Positions 34,935 to 43,113 are shown, counted from the stretch's first letter. The stretch is DNA of 64,000 bases from Pelosinus baikalensis (GCF_020819555.1 NZ_JAJHJB010000015.1:1-64000); one strand, 5' to 3'. A program made the numbers and translations. Notes: generated by a model from the sequence alone, not told the origin.

Positions 34935-35037
34935 ATATGACTCTCCTTCAATCCCTTTTTTATATCAATCAACGCTATATGAAAATTTTCATCATTTTTT
35001 TATTTTTCTTTTGTATTACTAGTATCACCTCCAACGC

Positions 35038-35099
35038 AAAAAATAACCCGGGCAGGGAGAATCGCTTCAGGTCATGAGCGAAACCTCCCCGCCCGGGTT
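35038..35099 (-). terminator. Expression-platform terminator of the purine riboswitch
   Basis: AACCCGGGC / GCCCGGGTT with GGGAG / CTCCC and further pairing, followed on the minus strand by TATTTTTTG. Confidence 0.85.
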
Positions 35100-35207
35100 T
35101 TTATCCCATCGGTGTAACACTGTCATAGTGCCTGTACCACTTGGTCACAGACCATAAGAAAACAGAGATTCTCTGTTTTTGTTATGCGGAACCCTAGGTA
35201 CACTTTC

Positions 35208-35277
35208 ACTCGTAGTCAGACAATTTACGGTTATCTGGTAGAAACGCTTGAGCCTTATTCTCAAAAATATACGAGTT
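35208..35277 (-). ncRNA. Purine riboswitch aptamer, guanine class
   Basis: On the minus strand the aptamer starts AACTCGTATA and ends GACTACGAGT (P1). The loop-loop partners are GTTTCTACC and ACCGTAAAT, as in the xpt family. The specificity base in GACTAC is C (position C74 by the xpt numbering), which pairs with guanine or hypoxanthine; adenine-type aptamers have U there. It precedes the purine permease and acts through the terminator at 35038-35099. Confidence 0.93.
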
Positions 35278-35296
35278 ATATTCTGTTTACTGTCTT

Positions 35297-35325
35297 ATTT
35301 TATAGCATATCAAAACACCTGTCAA
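35297..35325 (-). promoter_or_regulatory. Promoter of the purine permease transcript
   Basis: TTGACA (35325-35320), 17-base spacer, TAAAAT (35302-35297), about 20 bases before the aptamer on the minus strand. Confidence 0.75.
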
Positions 35326-35395
35326 TAAACTATGAACATTTTTATTTTTTCATTATATATTGTTCGGTTTTTATAATAGTACTTACTATGCACTT

Positions 35396-36043
35396 CTATT
35401 TTTTCCCTAAAATTTTACCAATAGCGACAACAAATAAGCCACTAATCCCAGAAATAAGATCATTCGCCCAAAAATAAGAACCCATTAAGAGAACTATATA
35501 GTGATCTGATAGGATCATCTGAGCAGCTGTCCACCCTAAGAAGAAGGAACCAAAGCTAATGATAATTGGCCATTTTTGCATTAACGCGCAGACGAATTTG
35601 CTTCCCCAGATAATGATGGGTATGCTAATAGCCAGTCCGAGGACTACTAGGCTTATATTGTCCTTTGCTATGCCAATAATGGCTATTACATTATCAAGGC
35701 TCATAACAAAATCAGCAGTGATAATGGTCTTAATCACTCCGCTCACACTTTTCTTTCCGGTCAAACGCTGCTCACAGCCCTTTTGGTCTGCCATTAGCTT
35801 AATGGCAATCCATAATAACAAGATGCCCGCTATCATTTGCAAATAAGGTATTTTTAGTAAAAAAATAGCAACGAAGGTTAAGGCAACCCTAAGAACAATG
35901 GCGCCAATACAACCATACAACATAGCCTTTTTCTGCTGATGAAGAGGTAAATTGCGGCTAGCAAGCGCAATGACCAGGGCGTTATCGCCGCTGAGCAAAA
36001 GATTAATGAGTACAATACTAAACAATTGCAATCCATATTCCAT
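35396..36043 (-). CDS. TerC family integral membrane protein (YjbE-like)
   Basis: A 215-residue protein with about seven membrane segments. The TerC acidic motifs are present: LLLSGDNALVIALASRNLP near the N-terminus and ADFVMSLDNVIAIIGIA in the middle. TerC/YjbE/YkoY proteins are proposed metal-ion (often manganese) exporters; members are frequently preceded by a yybP-ykoY riboswitch, but I see none here. The ribosome-binding site is weak (AAGGCGG about ten bases upstream). It is divergent from the thioredoxin reductase gene. Confidence 0.88.
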   Translation of the reverse strand: MEYGLQLFSIVLINLLLSGDNALVIALASRNLPLHQQKKAMLYGCIGAIVLRVALTFVAIFLLKIPYLQMIAGILLLWIAIKLMADQKGCEQRLTGKKSVSGVIKTIITADFVMSLDNVIAIIGIAKDNISLVVLGLAISIPIIIWGSKFVCALMQKWPIIISFGSFFLGWTAAQMILSDHYIVLLMGSYFWANDLISGISGLFVVAIGKILGKK

Positions 36044-36273
36044 CCCGCCGACCGCCTTTTTATGTAAATTTTTAATTTATAGGAGGACAAGTTTTCTTTG
36101 CTTTGTACCCCGAATATAATGTAAGAAATTCCTTTTGTTATTTATTAGTATTCCCTTATTATTTATTCCCATGTAGATTTTAAAGACTCTGCACTACGCT
36201 AGAACTGTGCGGTGCAGGAAACATTGTAAGGTATTGGAATTAATATATTTTAGTACTGTAAAGGAGATTTCTC

Positions 36274-37194
36274 ATGCAATCTTATGACGTCATCATCATT
36301 GGTGCAGGACCTGCTGGTTTAACCTCAGCCTTATATAGTGCCAGGAGCAAACTGAGTACGTTATACCTGGAAACTCTAGGAGCAGGCGGTCAAGTAGCTG
36401 CCACTGATGAAATAGAGAATTATCCAGGATTTTCTCGTGGCATCAGTGGTTTTGATTTATCCCTGCAGATGGAAGAGCAAGCACTGCGATTTGGTGCAAA
36501 GCCTTTACTTACCAAAGTACTAGGTTTAGAGCTTGCAGATCCATACCGTATTGTTAAAACCACAAAAGGTGATTTCATCGGCAAAATTATCATCATCGCT
36601 TCAGGTGCTGCACCAAAACCGTTAAACTGCCCAGGTGAACTTACCTATCGCACTCGCGGCGTCTCCTACTGTGCCACTTGTGATGGCCCTTTTTATGAAG
36701 CATCTAATATCGTCGTCGTAGGCGGGGGAAATTCTGCCGTTGAAGAAGCCTGCTATCTTGCTAGATTTGCTAACAAAGTTAGCCTAGTACATCGTAGAGA
36801 TGCGCTGCGAGCTACGAAAATCATCCAAGACAGAGCACTGACAAACCCCAAATTAGAATTCATCTGGAATACTGTAATTCATGAAATTAGGGGAGACGAG
36901 ATGGTCCAAAACGTCATCCTTAGAAATTTACTAACAGAACAGCTTACTGAAATGCCAGTCAATGGTATCTTTATTTATGTCGGCAATGAACCAAATACCT
37001 CTTTTGTTAAGAGCCTCATAGAACTTACGGAAGAAGGATATATCCAAACAGACGAATTCATGCGTACCAATATCCCAGGAATTTACGCAGTGGGTGATGT
37101 AAGGCAAAAGCTGTTGCGCCAAGTCGTTACTGCGGTCAGCGATGGGGCCATTGCTGCCTATCATGGAGAAAAATATATAGAAGAACATTTTTAA
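36274..37194 (+). CDS. trxB: Thioredoxin reductase-like NADPH:disulfide oxidoreductase
   Basis: A 306-residue FAD protein. The FAD-binding motif is DVIIIGAGPAGLTSALYSAR, the redox-active pair is YCATCDGPFY, the NADPH loop is VVVGGGNSAVEEACYLA and the C-terminal FAD motif is GIYAVGDVRQKLLRQVVTAVSDGAIAA. All functional residues are present. AAGGAG lies nine bases before the ATG. The gene is followed after 23 bases by a thioredoxin with an unusual CIPC site, so the two probably form a dedicated electron-transfer pair. Confidence 0.93.
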   Translation: MQSYDVIIIGAGPAGLTSALYSARSKLSTLYLETLGAGGQVAATDEIENYPGFSRGISGFDLSLQMEEQALRFGAKPLLTKVLGLELADPYRIVKTTKGDFIGKIIIIASGAAPKPLNCPGELTYRTRGVSYCATCDGPFYEASNIVVVGGGNSAVEEACYLARFANKVSLVHRRDALRATKIIQDRALTNPKLEFIWNTVIHEIRGDEMVQNVILRNLLTEQLTEMPVNGIFIYVGNEPNTSFVKSLIELTEEGYIQTDEFMRTNIPGIYAVGDVRQKLLRQVVTAVSDGAIAAYHGEKYIEEHF

Positions 37195-37217
37195 TTATAA
37201 ATTTAGGGAGGAAAGAA

Positions 37218-37547
37218 ATGATGGATGAAATTATTGAAATCACCAAAGAGAACTTTAAAGAAGAAGTCCTTAAAAGCAAATTACCAGTATTACTTGATTT
37301 TTGGGGTCCCAGGTGTATCCCTTGTAAAAGACTCATGCCTATCTTCGAAGAATTAGCAGCGCATTATGCAGGGAAAGTGAAGTTCTGCAAAATAAATACT
37401 TCGGAAAATCGCAGCCTAACTCAACAGTTCAACATAATGAGCATACCGACACTGCACTTTTACAAGGACGGCACCATTAAGAAAACAGTACGTGGCGCAA
37501 TAAGCCGCGAAGAACTGGAAGAACATTTGAAAGTGATTTTGGATTAG
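37218..37547 (+). CDS. Thioredoxin-like protein with a CIPC active site
   Basis: A 109-residue thioredoxin fold. The active site reads DFWGPRCIPCKRLMP (Cys33 and Cys36) instead of the usual WCGPC: Arg replaces the Trp before the first Cys and Ile replaces Gly. The cis-proline motif is SIPTLHFYKDG. GGGAGG stands six bases before the ATG. It is co-transcribed with the thioredoxin reductase gene. The changed active site would alter redox potential and partner choice, so it may be a dedicated electron carrier, not the housekeeping thioredoxin (inference). Confidence 0.9.
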   Translation: MMDEIIEITKENFKEEVLKSKLPVLLDFWGPRCIPCKRLMPIFEELAAHYAGKVKFCKINTSENRSLTQQFNIMSIPTLHFYKDGTIKKTVRGAISREELEEHLKVILD

Positions 37548-37580
37548 GTAAGAAAAATATTGGGCGTCAAAAGATATAAA

Positions 37581-37643
37581 ATGAACCACAAAGGCGCAAA
37601 GGACACAAAGGATTCGCAGCGGCATTGTGCCTTTGTGGTTCAT
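37581..37643. repeat. Palindromic ATGAACCACAAAGG element
   Basis: Arms 37581-37599 and 37625-37643 are complementary over 19 bases with one G-U pair. The intervening sequence continues the CACAAAGGACACAAAGG-like pattern. Related single arms occur at 26121-26190. It lies downstream of the thioredoxin gene and lacks a T-run. Confidence 0.6.
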
Positions 37644-37683
37644 AGATCACATCTTTTTCCCTTACAAAAGCTTATAACTTCTA

Positions 37684-37734
37684 CAAAAAAGAAGACAGCT
37701 CACAGAATTCATTCTGCAAGCTGCCTTCTTTATC
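37684..37734 (-). terminator. Terminator of the thiamine operon
   Basis: A long stem (AAGAAG, CAGCT, CAGAAT with complements) ending in TTTTTT on the minus strand, just after thiC. Confidence 0.8.
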
Positions 37735-37743
37735 TTACTTTGT

Positions 37744-39042
37744 TTAAATGTCTACTTCTTCGCCATTTAGGATTTTTTTCATTGTTTTCATGGCGCACAT
37801 TTTACCGCACATGGTGCAAGTGTCTTCGTGTTCCGGTAAGGATTCTTTGCGGTACCTTCCTGACTTTTCAGGGTCGATGGACAACTCAACCATTTTATCA
37901 AAATCAATATCAGCCCGAGCCTGACTCATCTGATTATCCCACTCTTGTGCTCCTGGCACTCCCTTGGCAATATCAGCAGCGTGAGCAGCAATTCGCGAGG
38001 CGATAATACCTTCTTTCATATCCTCCATAGTTGGCAGTCGCAAATGTTCCGCAGGGGTTACATAACATAAGAAATCGGCACCAGCAGCAGCAGCAATCGC
38101 TCCCCCAATGGCACTGGTAATATGATCATATCCGGGTGCCACATCCGTAACCAAAGGTCCCAGTACATAAAATGGCGCACCATGACATAATTTTTTCTGC
38201 AGCATCACGTTACCTGTAATTTGATTCAAAGGCATATGACCAGGTCCTTCTACAATGACTTGTACATTTTTTGCCCAAGCTCGTTTGGTTAATTCCCCTA
38301 ATACAATTAATTCGTGGATTTGAGACGCATCTGTTGCATCTTGAGTACATCCAGGCCTGCAGGCATCTCCCAGACTAATCGTAACATCATGTTCAGCACA
38401 AATATCTAATACTTTATCGTAGTACTCATAAAAAGGATTTTCCTGATTGTTTAATTCCATCCAGGCAAATAGTAACGAACCACCCCTGGATACAATATTT
38501 GTGAGCCTTTTTTCCTGCTTAACTTTCTTTGCTGTTTCACGATTTAGTCCAGCATGAATGGTCATAAAGTCCACGCCATCTTCTGCATGCCTCTTAACCA
38601 CAGATAAAAATTCTTCCGCAGTAATATGTTTCAGTTCCTTATCCAAAAAACCAACGGCATCATACATGGGAACCGTACCAATCATCGCTGGTGAAAATTC
38701 AATTAACCTGCGGCGAAATTCCCGGGTTTTGCCAAAACAGCTTAAATCCATAATCGCGTCTGCTTTTAATTCAATCGCCTTTTTTACTTTACAGATTTCC
38801 TGCTCAATATCGCAGCAATCTTCTGACACACCTAAATTAACATTGATTTTTGTACTTAGTCCTTGTCCAACGCCTGCTGGATCAAGTGAAGTATGATTCT
38901 TATTCGCAGGTATGGCAATCTTTCCTTGAGCCACTAATTGCAGCAATACAGCGACGTCTACGTTCTCCTTAAGAGCCACCGCGGTCATCTCTTTCGTTAC
39001 AATGCCTTGTTTCGCTGCATCCATTTGTGTGGTATAAGCCAT
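37744..39042 (-). CDS. thiC: Phosphomethylpyrimidine synthase
   Basis: Radical-SAM rearrangement of aminoimidazole ribotide to HMP-phosphate, the pyrimidine half of thiamine. The 432-residue protein has SRGGSLLFAWM, GDACRPGCTQDATDASQ, VIVEGPGHMPLNQI and the C-terminal cluster motif CTMCGKMCAMK (CX2CX4C) that is characteristic of ThiC. Its length is that of the short clostridial form without the N-terminal extension. It is last gene of the thiS-G-H-E-C operon; its ATG overlaps the thiE stop by one base. Both TPP riboswitches lie upstream of the operon. Confidence 0.97.
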   Translation of the reverse strand: MAYTTQMDAAKQGIVTKEMTAVALKENVDVAVLLQLVAQGKIAIPANKNHTSLDPAGVGQGLSTKINVNLGVSEDCCDIEQEICKVKKAIELKADAIMDLSCFGKTREFRRRLIEFSPAMIGTVPMYDAVGFLDKELKHITAEEFLSVVKRHAEDGVDFMTIHAGLNRETAKKVKQEKRLTNIVSRGGSLLFAWMELNNQENPFYEYYDKVLDICAEHDVTISLGDACRPGCTQDATDASQIHELIVLGELTKRAWAKNVQVIVEGPGHMPLNQITGNVMLQKKLCHGAPFYVLGPLVTDVAPGYDHITSAIGGAIAAAAGADFLCYVTPAEHLRLPTMEDMKEGIIASRIAAHAADIAKGVPGAQEWDNQMSQARADIDFDKMVELSIDPEKSGRYRKESLPEHEDTCTMCGKMCAMKTMKKILNGEEVDI

Positions 39043-39692
39043 TATTTTTTCTCCTCCATGCCTTTTATTATTTTTCTGATCCCATTAATCTTTTTGCCAA
39101 TATCTTGAGCCTGAGTGATTTCTGTTACCATGGCAATACATTTTGCACCACAATGAACAACCTCGATCACATTACTTTCTTTGATTCCTCCAATCGCCAC
39201 AGAAGGAATGGATATATTATCAACTACATATTTCAAATATTCTAAACCAACTGGATCGCACACGTTTTTCTTGGTGGAGGTTTTAAAAATGGGTCCTACC
39301 CCTATGTAATCAGCCCCGGATTTGACTGCGCCTTGTGCTTGCTCCGGCGAATGAGTAGAAATACCAATGATCATTTGATCGCCAACCAGCTGTCGTACAG
39401 CTTCTAAGGGAAAATCATCTTGGCCAATATGTACTCCATCAGCCTGTACCATCATAGCCAAATCAATATCATCATTTACAATGAACATAACGCCAGCCTC
39501 TTTGGTTAGTTCCCGTATGATCTTGCATTCTTCATACTTTTTTTTCATATCCTTGTCTTTTTCACGATATTGAATTACCTTGATGCCCGCAGCAATCCAT
39601 TGTTTTACGATCTCAACATTGCTGCGCCCTAAAGAATAGTCTTCTGCTGTAATACAATATAAATCAGTAGGTAAAGGATTCTTCCGGTTCAT
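39042..39692 (-). CDS. thiE: Thiamine phosphate synthase
   Basis: Couples HMP diphosphate with the thiazole phosphate. A 216-residue TIM barrel: DLYCITAEDYSLGR, IKVIQYREKDKDMKKKYEE, FIVNDDIDLAMMVQADGVHIGQ, IGISTHSPEQAQGA, YIGVGPIFKTSTKK and VAIGGIKESNV, all typical. The first codon used is the ATG at 39692, which follows AGGGGGGAG. It lies in the operon between thiH and thiC. Confidence 0.95.
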   Translation of the reverse strand: MNRKNPLPTDLYCITAEDYSLGRSNVEIVKQWIAAGIKVIQYREKDKDMKKKYEECKIIRELTKEAGVMFIVNDDIDLAMMVQADGVHIGQDDFPLEAVRQLVGDQMIIGISTHSPEQAQGAVKSGADYIGVGPIFKTSTKKNVCDPVGLEYLKYVVDNISIPSVAIGGIKESNVIEVVHCGAKCIAMVTEITQAQDIGKKINGIRKIIKGMEEKK

Positions 39693-39721
39693 ACCACTCA
39701 CTCCCCCCTTTTGTTTCTTCG

Positions 39722-40825
39722 TCATATAGCTTGCCAATCTTTAAACACAGGCTGATATCCTAATTGCAGGATCGCATCTGACATTTCTTTTACATTGCGA
39801 GTGTCAGAGACAGCAAACTGACCAGAGTTTTCCTGGCTATCAATATGCCCCCCTACGGCCGTCTGTACACCGGCAGACATTTTGGTAATACCTAATTTAA
39901 TCGCGTGATTGCGGAATTCTGCATTTTCTCTGGTAGAAAGAGGCATACCCGCCCTTGGCATAAACAAGCGAAAAGCCGTCATAAATTGCACGATGCTTTT
40001 ATCATTTACACTATTTCCCGTCTCGCAGTTCCCCATAGTAGGACGTATGCGAGGCAAGGAAATACTCACTTCGACACCCGGATATTTATTTTGCAAATAA
40101 TTAGCATGCAGTCCTGTAAAAAAACCATCCCTCCGCCAATCATCAAGACCTAATAAAGCACCAATATTAACCGCTCGCATACCAGCCTTACAAGCTCGCT
40201 CCGGTGCATCTAAACGGTAACGATAGTCCTTCTTAGGACCTTTTACATGAAGACGATCATACAGAATCGGATTATATGTTTCCTGGTACATCGTCATGCT
40301 TTCTACCCCTGCTTCCATTAATTGAGCGTATTCTTCTTCTTCCATCGCATAGACTTCGATCGCAATGGATGAAAAATAGCGCTTTAAGATTGCCACACAC
40401 TCTTTCATGTAAGGAACACCCGCAATGGCAGGAGCATCACCTGTAAGAATTAGAATGTGCTGAATCCCTGAAGCTGCAACCGTTTGCGCTTCTTTTTCCA
40501 CTTCTTCCATGGTCAATTGCTTACGAGTAAAGGCATTGGTTACGTTAAAGCCACAATACGTACATTTATTCGTGCAGTAATCTGACAAATACATTGGCGT
40601 ATAGAGTAAAATGACACGTCCAAAGTTCTGTACCGTCAATTGATTCGCTTTTTGTGCCATCCATTCCAAATAATCTTCTGCTTTAGGTGACAGTAAGGCT
40701 AGAAAATCCCTTGGGGTCAATCTGTCTTTTCCAATAATCCTTTCAATGTCTGCAGAAGTTGTATGCTGAAAGACTTCTTCCATATCTGCTTCTGAATACT
40801 GTAAATACTCGTCATAAAAACTCAT
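39722..40825 (-). CDS. thiH: 2-iminoacetate synthase (tyrosine lyase)
   Basis: Radical-SAM enzyme that splits tyrosine to dehydroglycine for the thiazole ring, the oxygen-independent route used by anaerobes in place of ThiO. The 367-residue protein shows the cluster motif DYCTNKCTYCGFN, then ILTGDAPAIAGVPYM, YQETYNPILYDRLHVKGPKKDYRYRLDAPERA, ISLPRIRPTMG and the C-terminal SAGVQTAVGGH. AGGGGAGGGGAG precedes the ATG. Between thiG and thiH lies a 98-bp repeat copy (40885-40982). Confidence 0.96.
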   Translation of the reverse strand: MSFYDEYLQYSEADMEEVFQHTTSADIERIIGKDRLTPRDFLALLSPKAEDYLEWMAQKANQLTVQNFGRVILLYTPMYLSDYCTNKCTYCGFNVTNAFTRKQLTMEEVEKEAQTVAASGIQHILILTGDAPAIAGVPYMKECVAILKRYFSSIAIEVYAMEEEEYAQLMEAGVESMTMYQETYNPILYDRLHVKGPKKDYRYRLDAPERACKAGMRAVNIGALLGLDDWRRDGFFTGLHANYLQNKYPGVEVSISLPRIRPTMGNCETGNSVNDKSIVQFMTAFRLFMPRAGMPLSTRENAEFRNHAIKLGITKMSAGVQTAVGGHIDSQENSGQFAVSDTRNVKEMSDAILQLGYQPVFKDWQAI

Positions 40826-40884
40826 ATTCTCCCCTCCCCTAATTATGTGTATTCTCTCGGAGAAGAACTATCTATAGCCATAAA

Positions 40885-40982
40885 CAGGCAAAGGACGAAC
40901 ATAACTATAAGCGTAGGTTAAGTAGCAGGCTGAAGCGTTAGTTATGTTTATCCTTTGTCGTCCTAAATAGGATTTTCCGAGA
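40885..40982. repeat. 98-bp palindromic dispersed repeat, copy 2
   Basis: Same length and orientation as copy 1 at 13117-13214, about 85% identical, with the outer stem kept through G-U pairs. It overlaps the 3' end of thiG and supplies the last residues (about ISENPI) and the stop codon. Confidence 0.8.
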
Positions 40983-41751
40983 TACTACTATGTAAAAATC
41001 CTGTAAGAGGTGATGATGAACTAGCATACTTCTCAGAACGTCCCAGTCCTGCCAAATACGCTTTTCGTCCAGCAGCTACAGCCATGCCAAATGCCTCCGC
41101 CATTAATTCTGGCTGGTTGGCACTGGCAATAGCAGTATTTAACAAACAAGCTGCTGCTCCCATTTCCATAGCCTCACAGGCATCCGAAGGCTTACCAATA
41201 CCTGCATCAACAATTACAGGCAAAGCAATTTCCTCTATCAGAATTCTCAGAAGTTCCTTGGTTTTTAATCCTCGATTACTGCCAATCGGCGCACCCAGGG
41301 GCATAACTGCCGCTGCACCAACTTCAACTAGTTGCTTAGCCACCATTAAATCCGGACTGATATAAGGTAATACAACGAACCCTTCTCCTGCTAGAACTTC
41401 TGTGGCCTTAATGGTTTCGTAACCATCGGGCAGCAAATATTTATTATCCGAAATGACTTCTATTTTAATCCAATTACCACACCCCGCCGCTTTTGCTAAG
41501 CGAGCGATCCGTATTGCTTCTTGGGCATTTCTGGCCCCAGAAGTATTAGGTAATAGCTGCATGCCGGAAGGAATATGATCCATCACATTCCCCGTAGGAG
41601 AATTAAAATCAATCCTGCGTAACGCCACTGTTATAACCTCTGAGCCAGATTTTTTAACAATCTCAGGAATCAGCGTATCTGCTGAATACTTACCTGTACC
41701 AATAAATAAACGACTCTGCAGGCTTCTACCGCCAATTACTAATTGATCCAT
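40963..41751 (-). CDS. thiG: Thiazole synthase
   Basis: Forms thiazole phosphate from deoxyxylulose phosphate, ThiS-thiocarboxylate and dehydroglycine. A 262-residue protein: LVIGGRSLQSRLFIGTGKYSAD, ALRRIDFNSPTGNVMDHIP, LPNTSGARNAQEAIRIARLA, WIKIEVISDNKYLLPD, AAVMPLGAPIGSNRGL and PVIVDAGIGKPSDACEAMEMG. The ATG at 41751 is used because it gives the family N-terminus; it overlaps nothing and follows thiS at once. The C-terminal end is derived from the repeat element, so it differs from homologues there. Confidence 0.95.
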   Translation of the reverse strand: MDQLVIGGRSLQSRLFIGTGKYSADTLIPEIVKKSGSEVITVALRRIDFNSPTGNVMDHIPSGMQLLPNTSGARNAQEAIRIARLAKAAGCGNWIKIEVISDNKYLLPDGYETIKATEVLAGEGFVVLPYISPDLMVAKQLVEVGAAAVMPLGAPIGSNRGLKTKELLRILIEEIALPVIVDAGIGKPSDACEAMEMGAAACLLNTAIASANQPELMAEAFGMAVAAGRKAYLAGLGRSEKYASSSSPLTGFLHSSISENPI

Positions 41752-41759
41752 TATTTTAA

Positions 41760-41960
41760 TCAACCTCCGCCAACAAATTTCAATACTTCTAAACGATCTT
41801 TATCTTGCAGAATAATCATATTCCATTCTTGCTTTTTTACAATTACCTCATTATATTCTACAATAATTGTTTCAAGATCCAGTTCCTTAGAAAGCAAAAA
41901 CTCCCACAAATTCATCTCCTTATCTACATTCGCAACTGTTCCATTTAACACTACCTCCAC
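41760..41960 (-). CDS. thiS: Sulfur carrier protein ThiS
   Basis: A 66-residue ubiquitin-like protein ending in the required GGG (…LEVLKFVGGG), whose C-terminal carboxylate is thiolated and used by ThiG. VVLNGTVANVDKEMNLWEFL begins the fold. The GTG at 41960 has GAGGAGG eight bases upstream and gives the normal length. It is the first gene of the operon. The activating enzyme ThiF is not in the window and must be supplied from elsewhere. Confidence 0.93.
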   Translation of the reverse strand: MEVVLNGTVANVDKEMNLWEFLLSKELDLETIIVEYNEVIVKKQEWNMIILQDKDRLEVLKFVGGG

Positions 41961-41983
41961 CCCATTCACCTCCTCAATATAAT

Positions 41984-42014
41984 AAAAAAGCCTATCCAAA
42001 GAGGATAAGCTTTT
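41984..42014 (-). terminator. Terminator of the second TPP riboswitch
   Basis: AAAAGCCTATCC / GGATAAGCTTTT stem (one G-U or mismatch) with a T-run on the minus strand, directly before thiS. Confidence 0.8.
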
Positions 42015-42042
42015 ATCAATATTTATATAAAATATATAAAAA

Positions 42043-42123
42043 CAGCTTCCCTACGTTGGTACTAACCACATCAGGTTCAAAGGGTCAGGAATTTTTATTC
42101 CCGCTCTGCCAAACGGCTCCCCC
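42043..42123 (-). ncRNA. TPP riboswitch aptamer 2 (proximal to thiS)
   Basis: Minus strand: GGGGAGCCGTTTGGCAGAGC, then the CTGACCC, TTTGAACCTGATGTGG and GTAGGGAAGC thi-box elements. It is followed at 41984-42014 by its own terminator. It is nearly identical to the aptamer at 42231-42309. Confidence 0.95.
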
Positions 42124-42174
42124 AGCCAATTATTCAATTGTTTTCGAATCGTATTATACTGATTTATTTCTAAA

Positions 42175-42206
42175 TAAAAAAGCTTATCCCCAAAAAGGAT
42201 AAGCTT
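42175..42206 (-). terminator. Terminator of the first TPP riboswitch
   Basis: AAGCTTATCC / GGATAAGCTT stem with TTTTTTATTT on the minus strand, between the two aptamers. Confidence 0.8.
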
Positions 42207-42230
42207 ATATCAATTGCTATAAATATAAAG

Positions 42231-42309
42231 CAGCTTCCCTACGTTGGTACTAACCACATCAGGTTCAAAGGGTCAGGAATTTCTTCCCGCTCTGCCAAAC
42301 GGCTCCCCT
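42231..42309 (-). ncRNA. TPP riboswitch aptamer 1 (distal)
   Basis: Contains the same thi-box elements as the 42043-42123 aptamer, in the order GGGGAGCC, CTGACCCTTTGAACCTGATG, TACCAACGTAGGGAAGC on the minus strand. A terminator follows it, so the leader is aptamer-terminator-aptamer-terminator. Confidence 0.95.
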
Positions 42310-42332
42310 AGCATTATTATTCGATTGACTAA

Positions 42333-42361
42333 AGTATAATACAGGTACCTCTAATATGCAA
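42333..42361 (-). promoter_or_regulatory. Promoter of the thiamine operon
   Basis: TTGCAT (42361-42356), 17-base spacer, TATACT (42338-42333) on the minus strand, 24 bases before the first TPP aptamer. Confidence 0.7.
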
Positions 42362-42366
42362 TGTTT

Positions 42367-43068
42367 TTATTCTGCCATCGAAAGAGCAATTTTCATCATT
42401 TGCGTAAAAGTGGTTTGACGTTCTGCTGCCGATGTAGCCTCACCTGTTACTAAGCTATCGCTCACTGTAACAATGGTCAAAGCACTTACACCATGTTTGG
42501 CAGCTAAGGTATATAACCCTGCCGTCTCCATTTCTACTGCCAAAACACCGAATTTCATCCAGCGTTTCCAATCTTCAGGGTCATCATGATAAAACGTATC
42601 GGTTGTTAACACATTCCCCACTTTTGCTTCAATCCCTAAACTCGCAGCAACATCGTATGCTTTTTTTAATAGCTGAAAGCTGGCAGTCGGTGCATAGGTC
42701 ATACCTGCAAAACGTTGAAGATTAATATTGGAATCGTGAGATGCTGCCATAGCCAAAACAACATCTTTGATCTTTACGTGTTCTTGCAGCGAACCACAAG
42801 TACCAATACGAATAATATTTTTCACATCATAACTTGTCATTAGTTCACTAGCATAAATCGATATGGAAGGGATTCCCATTCCCGAACCTTGCACTGAAAC
42901 TTTTTTCCCATTATAAAATCCAGTGTATCCATACATGCCCCGAACCTCATTATAGCAAACTGCATCTTCTAAAAAGTTCTCAGCAATAAATTTAGCCCTT
43001 AGAGGATCACCAGGCATTAGCACCGTACTGGCAATTTCACCTTTTTTTGCATTAATATGTAGACTCAT
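42367..43068 (-). CDS. deoD: Purine nucleoside phosphorylase, DeoD type
   Basis: Phosphorolysis of purine (deoxy)nucleosides for salvage. A 233-residue hexameric-type protein: STVLMPGDPLRAKFIAENFLE, VRGMYGYTGFYNGKKV, RIGTCGSLQEHVK, AMAASHDSNINLQRF and FGVLAVEMETAGLYTLAAK with TVSDSL. The ATG at 43068 follows GGAGG; the TTG four codons earlier overlaps that site. Forty-five bases separate it from the end of the HD-GYP regulator gene upstream, so it may be co-transcribed. Confidence 0.95.
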   Translation of the reverse strand: MSLHINAKKGEIASTVLMPGDPLRAKFIAENFLEDAVCYNEVRGMYGYTGFYNGKKVSVQGSGMGIPSISIYASELMTSYDVKNIIRIGTCGSLQEHVKIKDVVLAMAASHDSNINLQRFAGMTYAPTASFQLLKKAYDVAASLGIEAKVGNVLTTDTFYHDDPEDWKRWMKFGVLAVEMETAGLYTLAAKHGVSALTIVTVSDSLVTGEATSAAERQTTFTQMMKIALSMAE

Positions 43069-43113
43069 GTTGTATTTCAACCTCCATTTATTTAAGTATT
43101 ATTCTGCCTATTT

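Noticed and set aside
35024..35033. SD-like GGAGGTGATACTAG far upstream of the purine permease
   Set aside because: No start codon within range on the minus strand, and the permease has its own site at its ATG.
36189..36218. CTGCAC...GTGCAG dyad upstream of the thioredoxin reductase gene
   Set aside because: Only six bases pair cleanly; not enough to call a regulatory structure.
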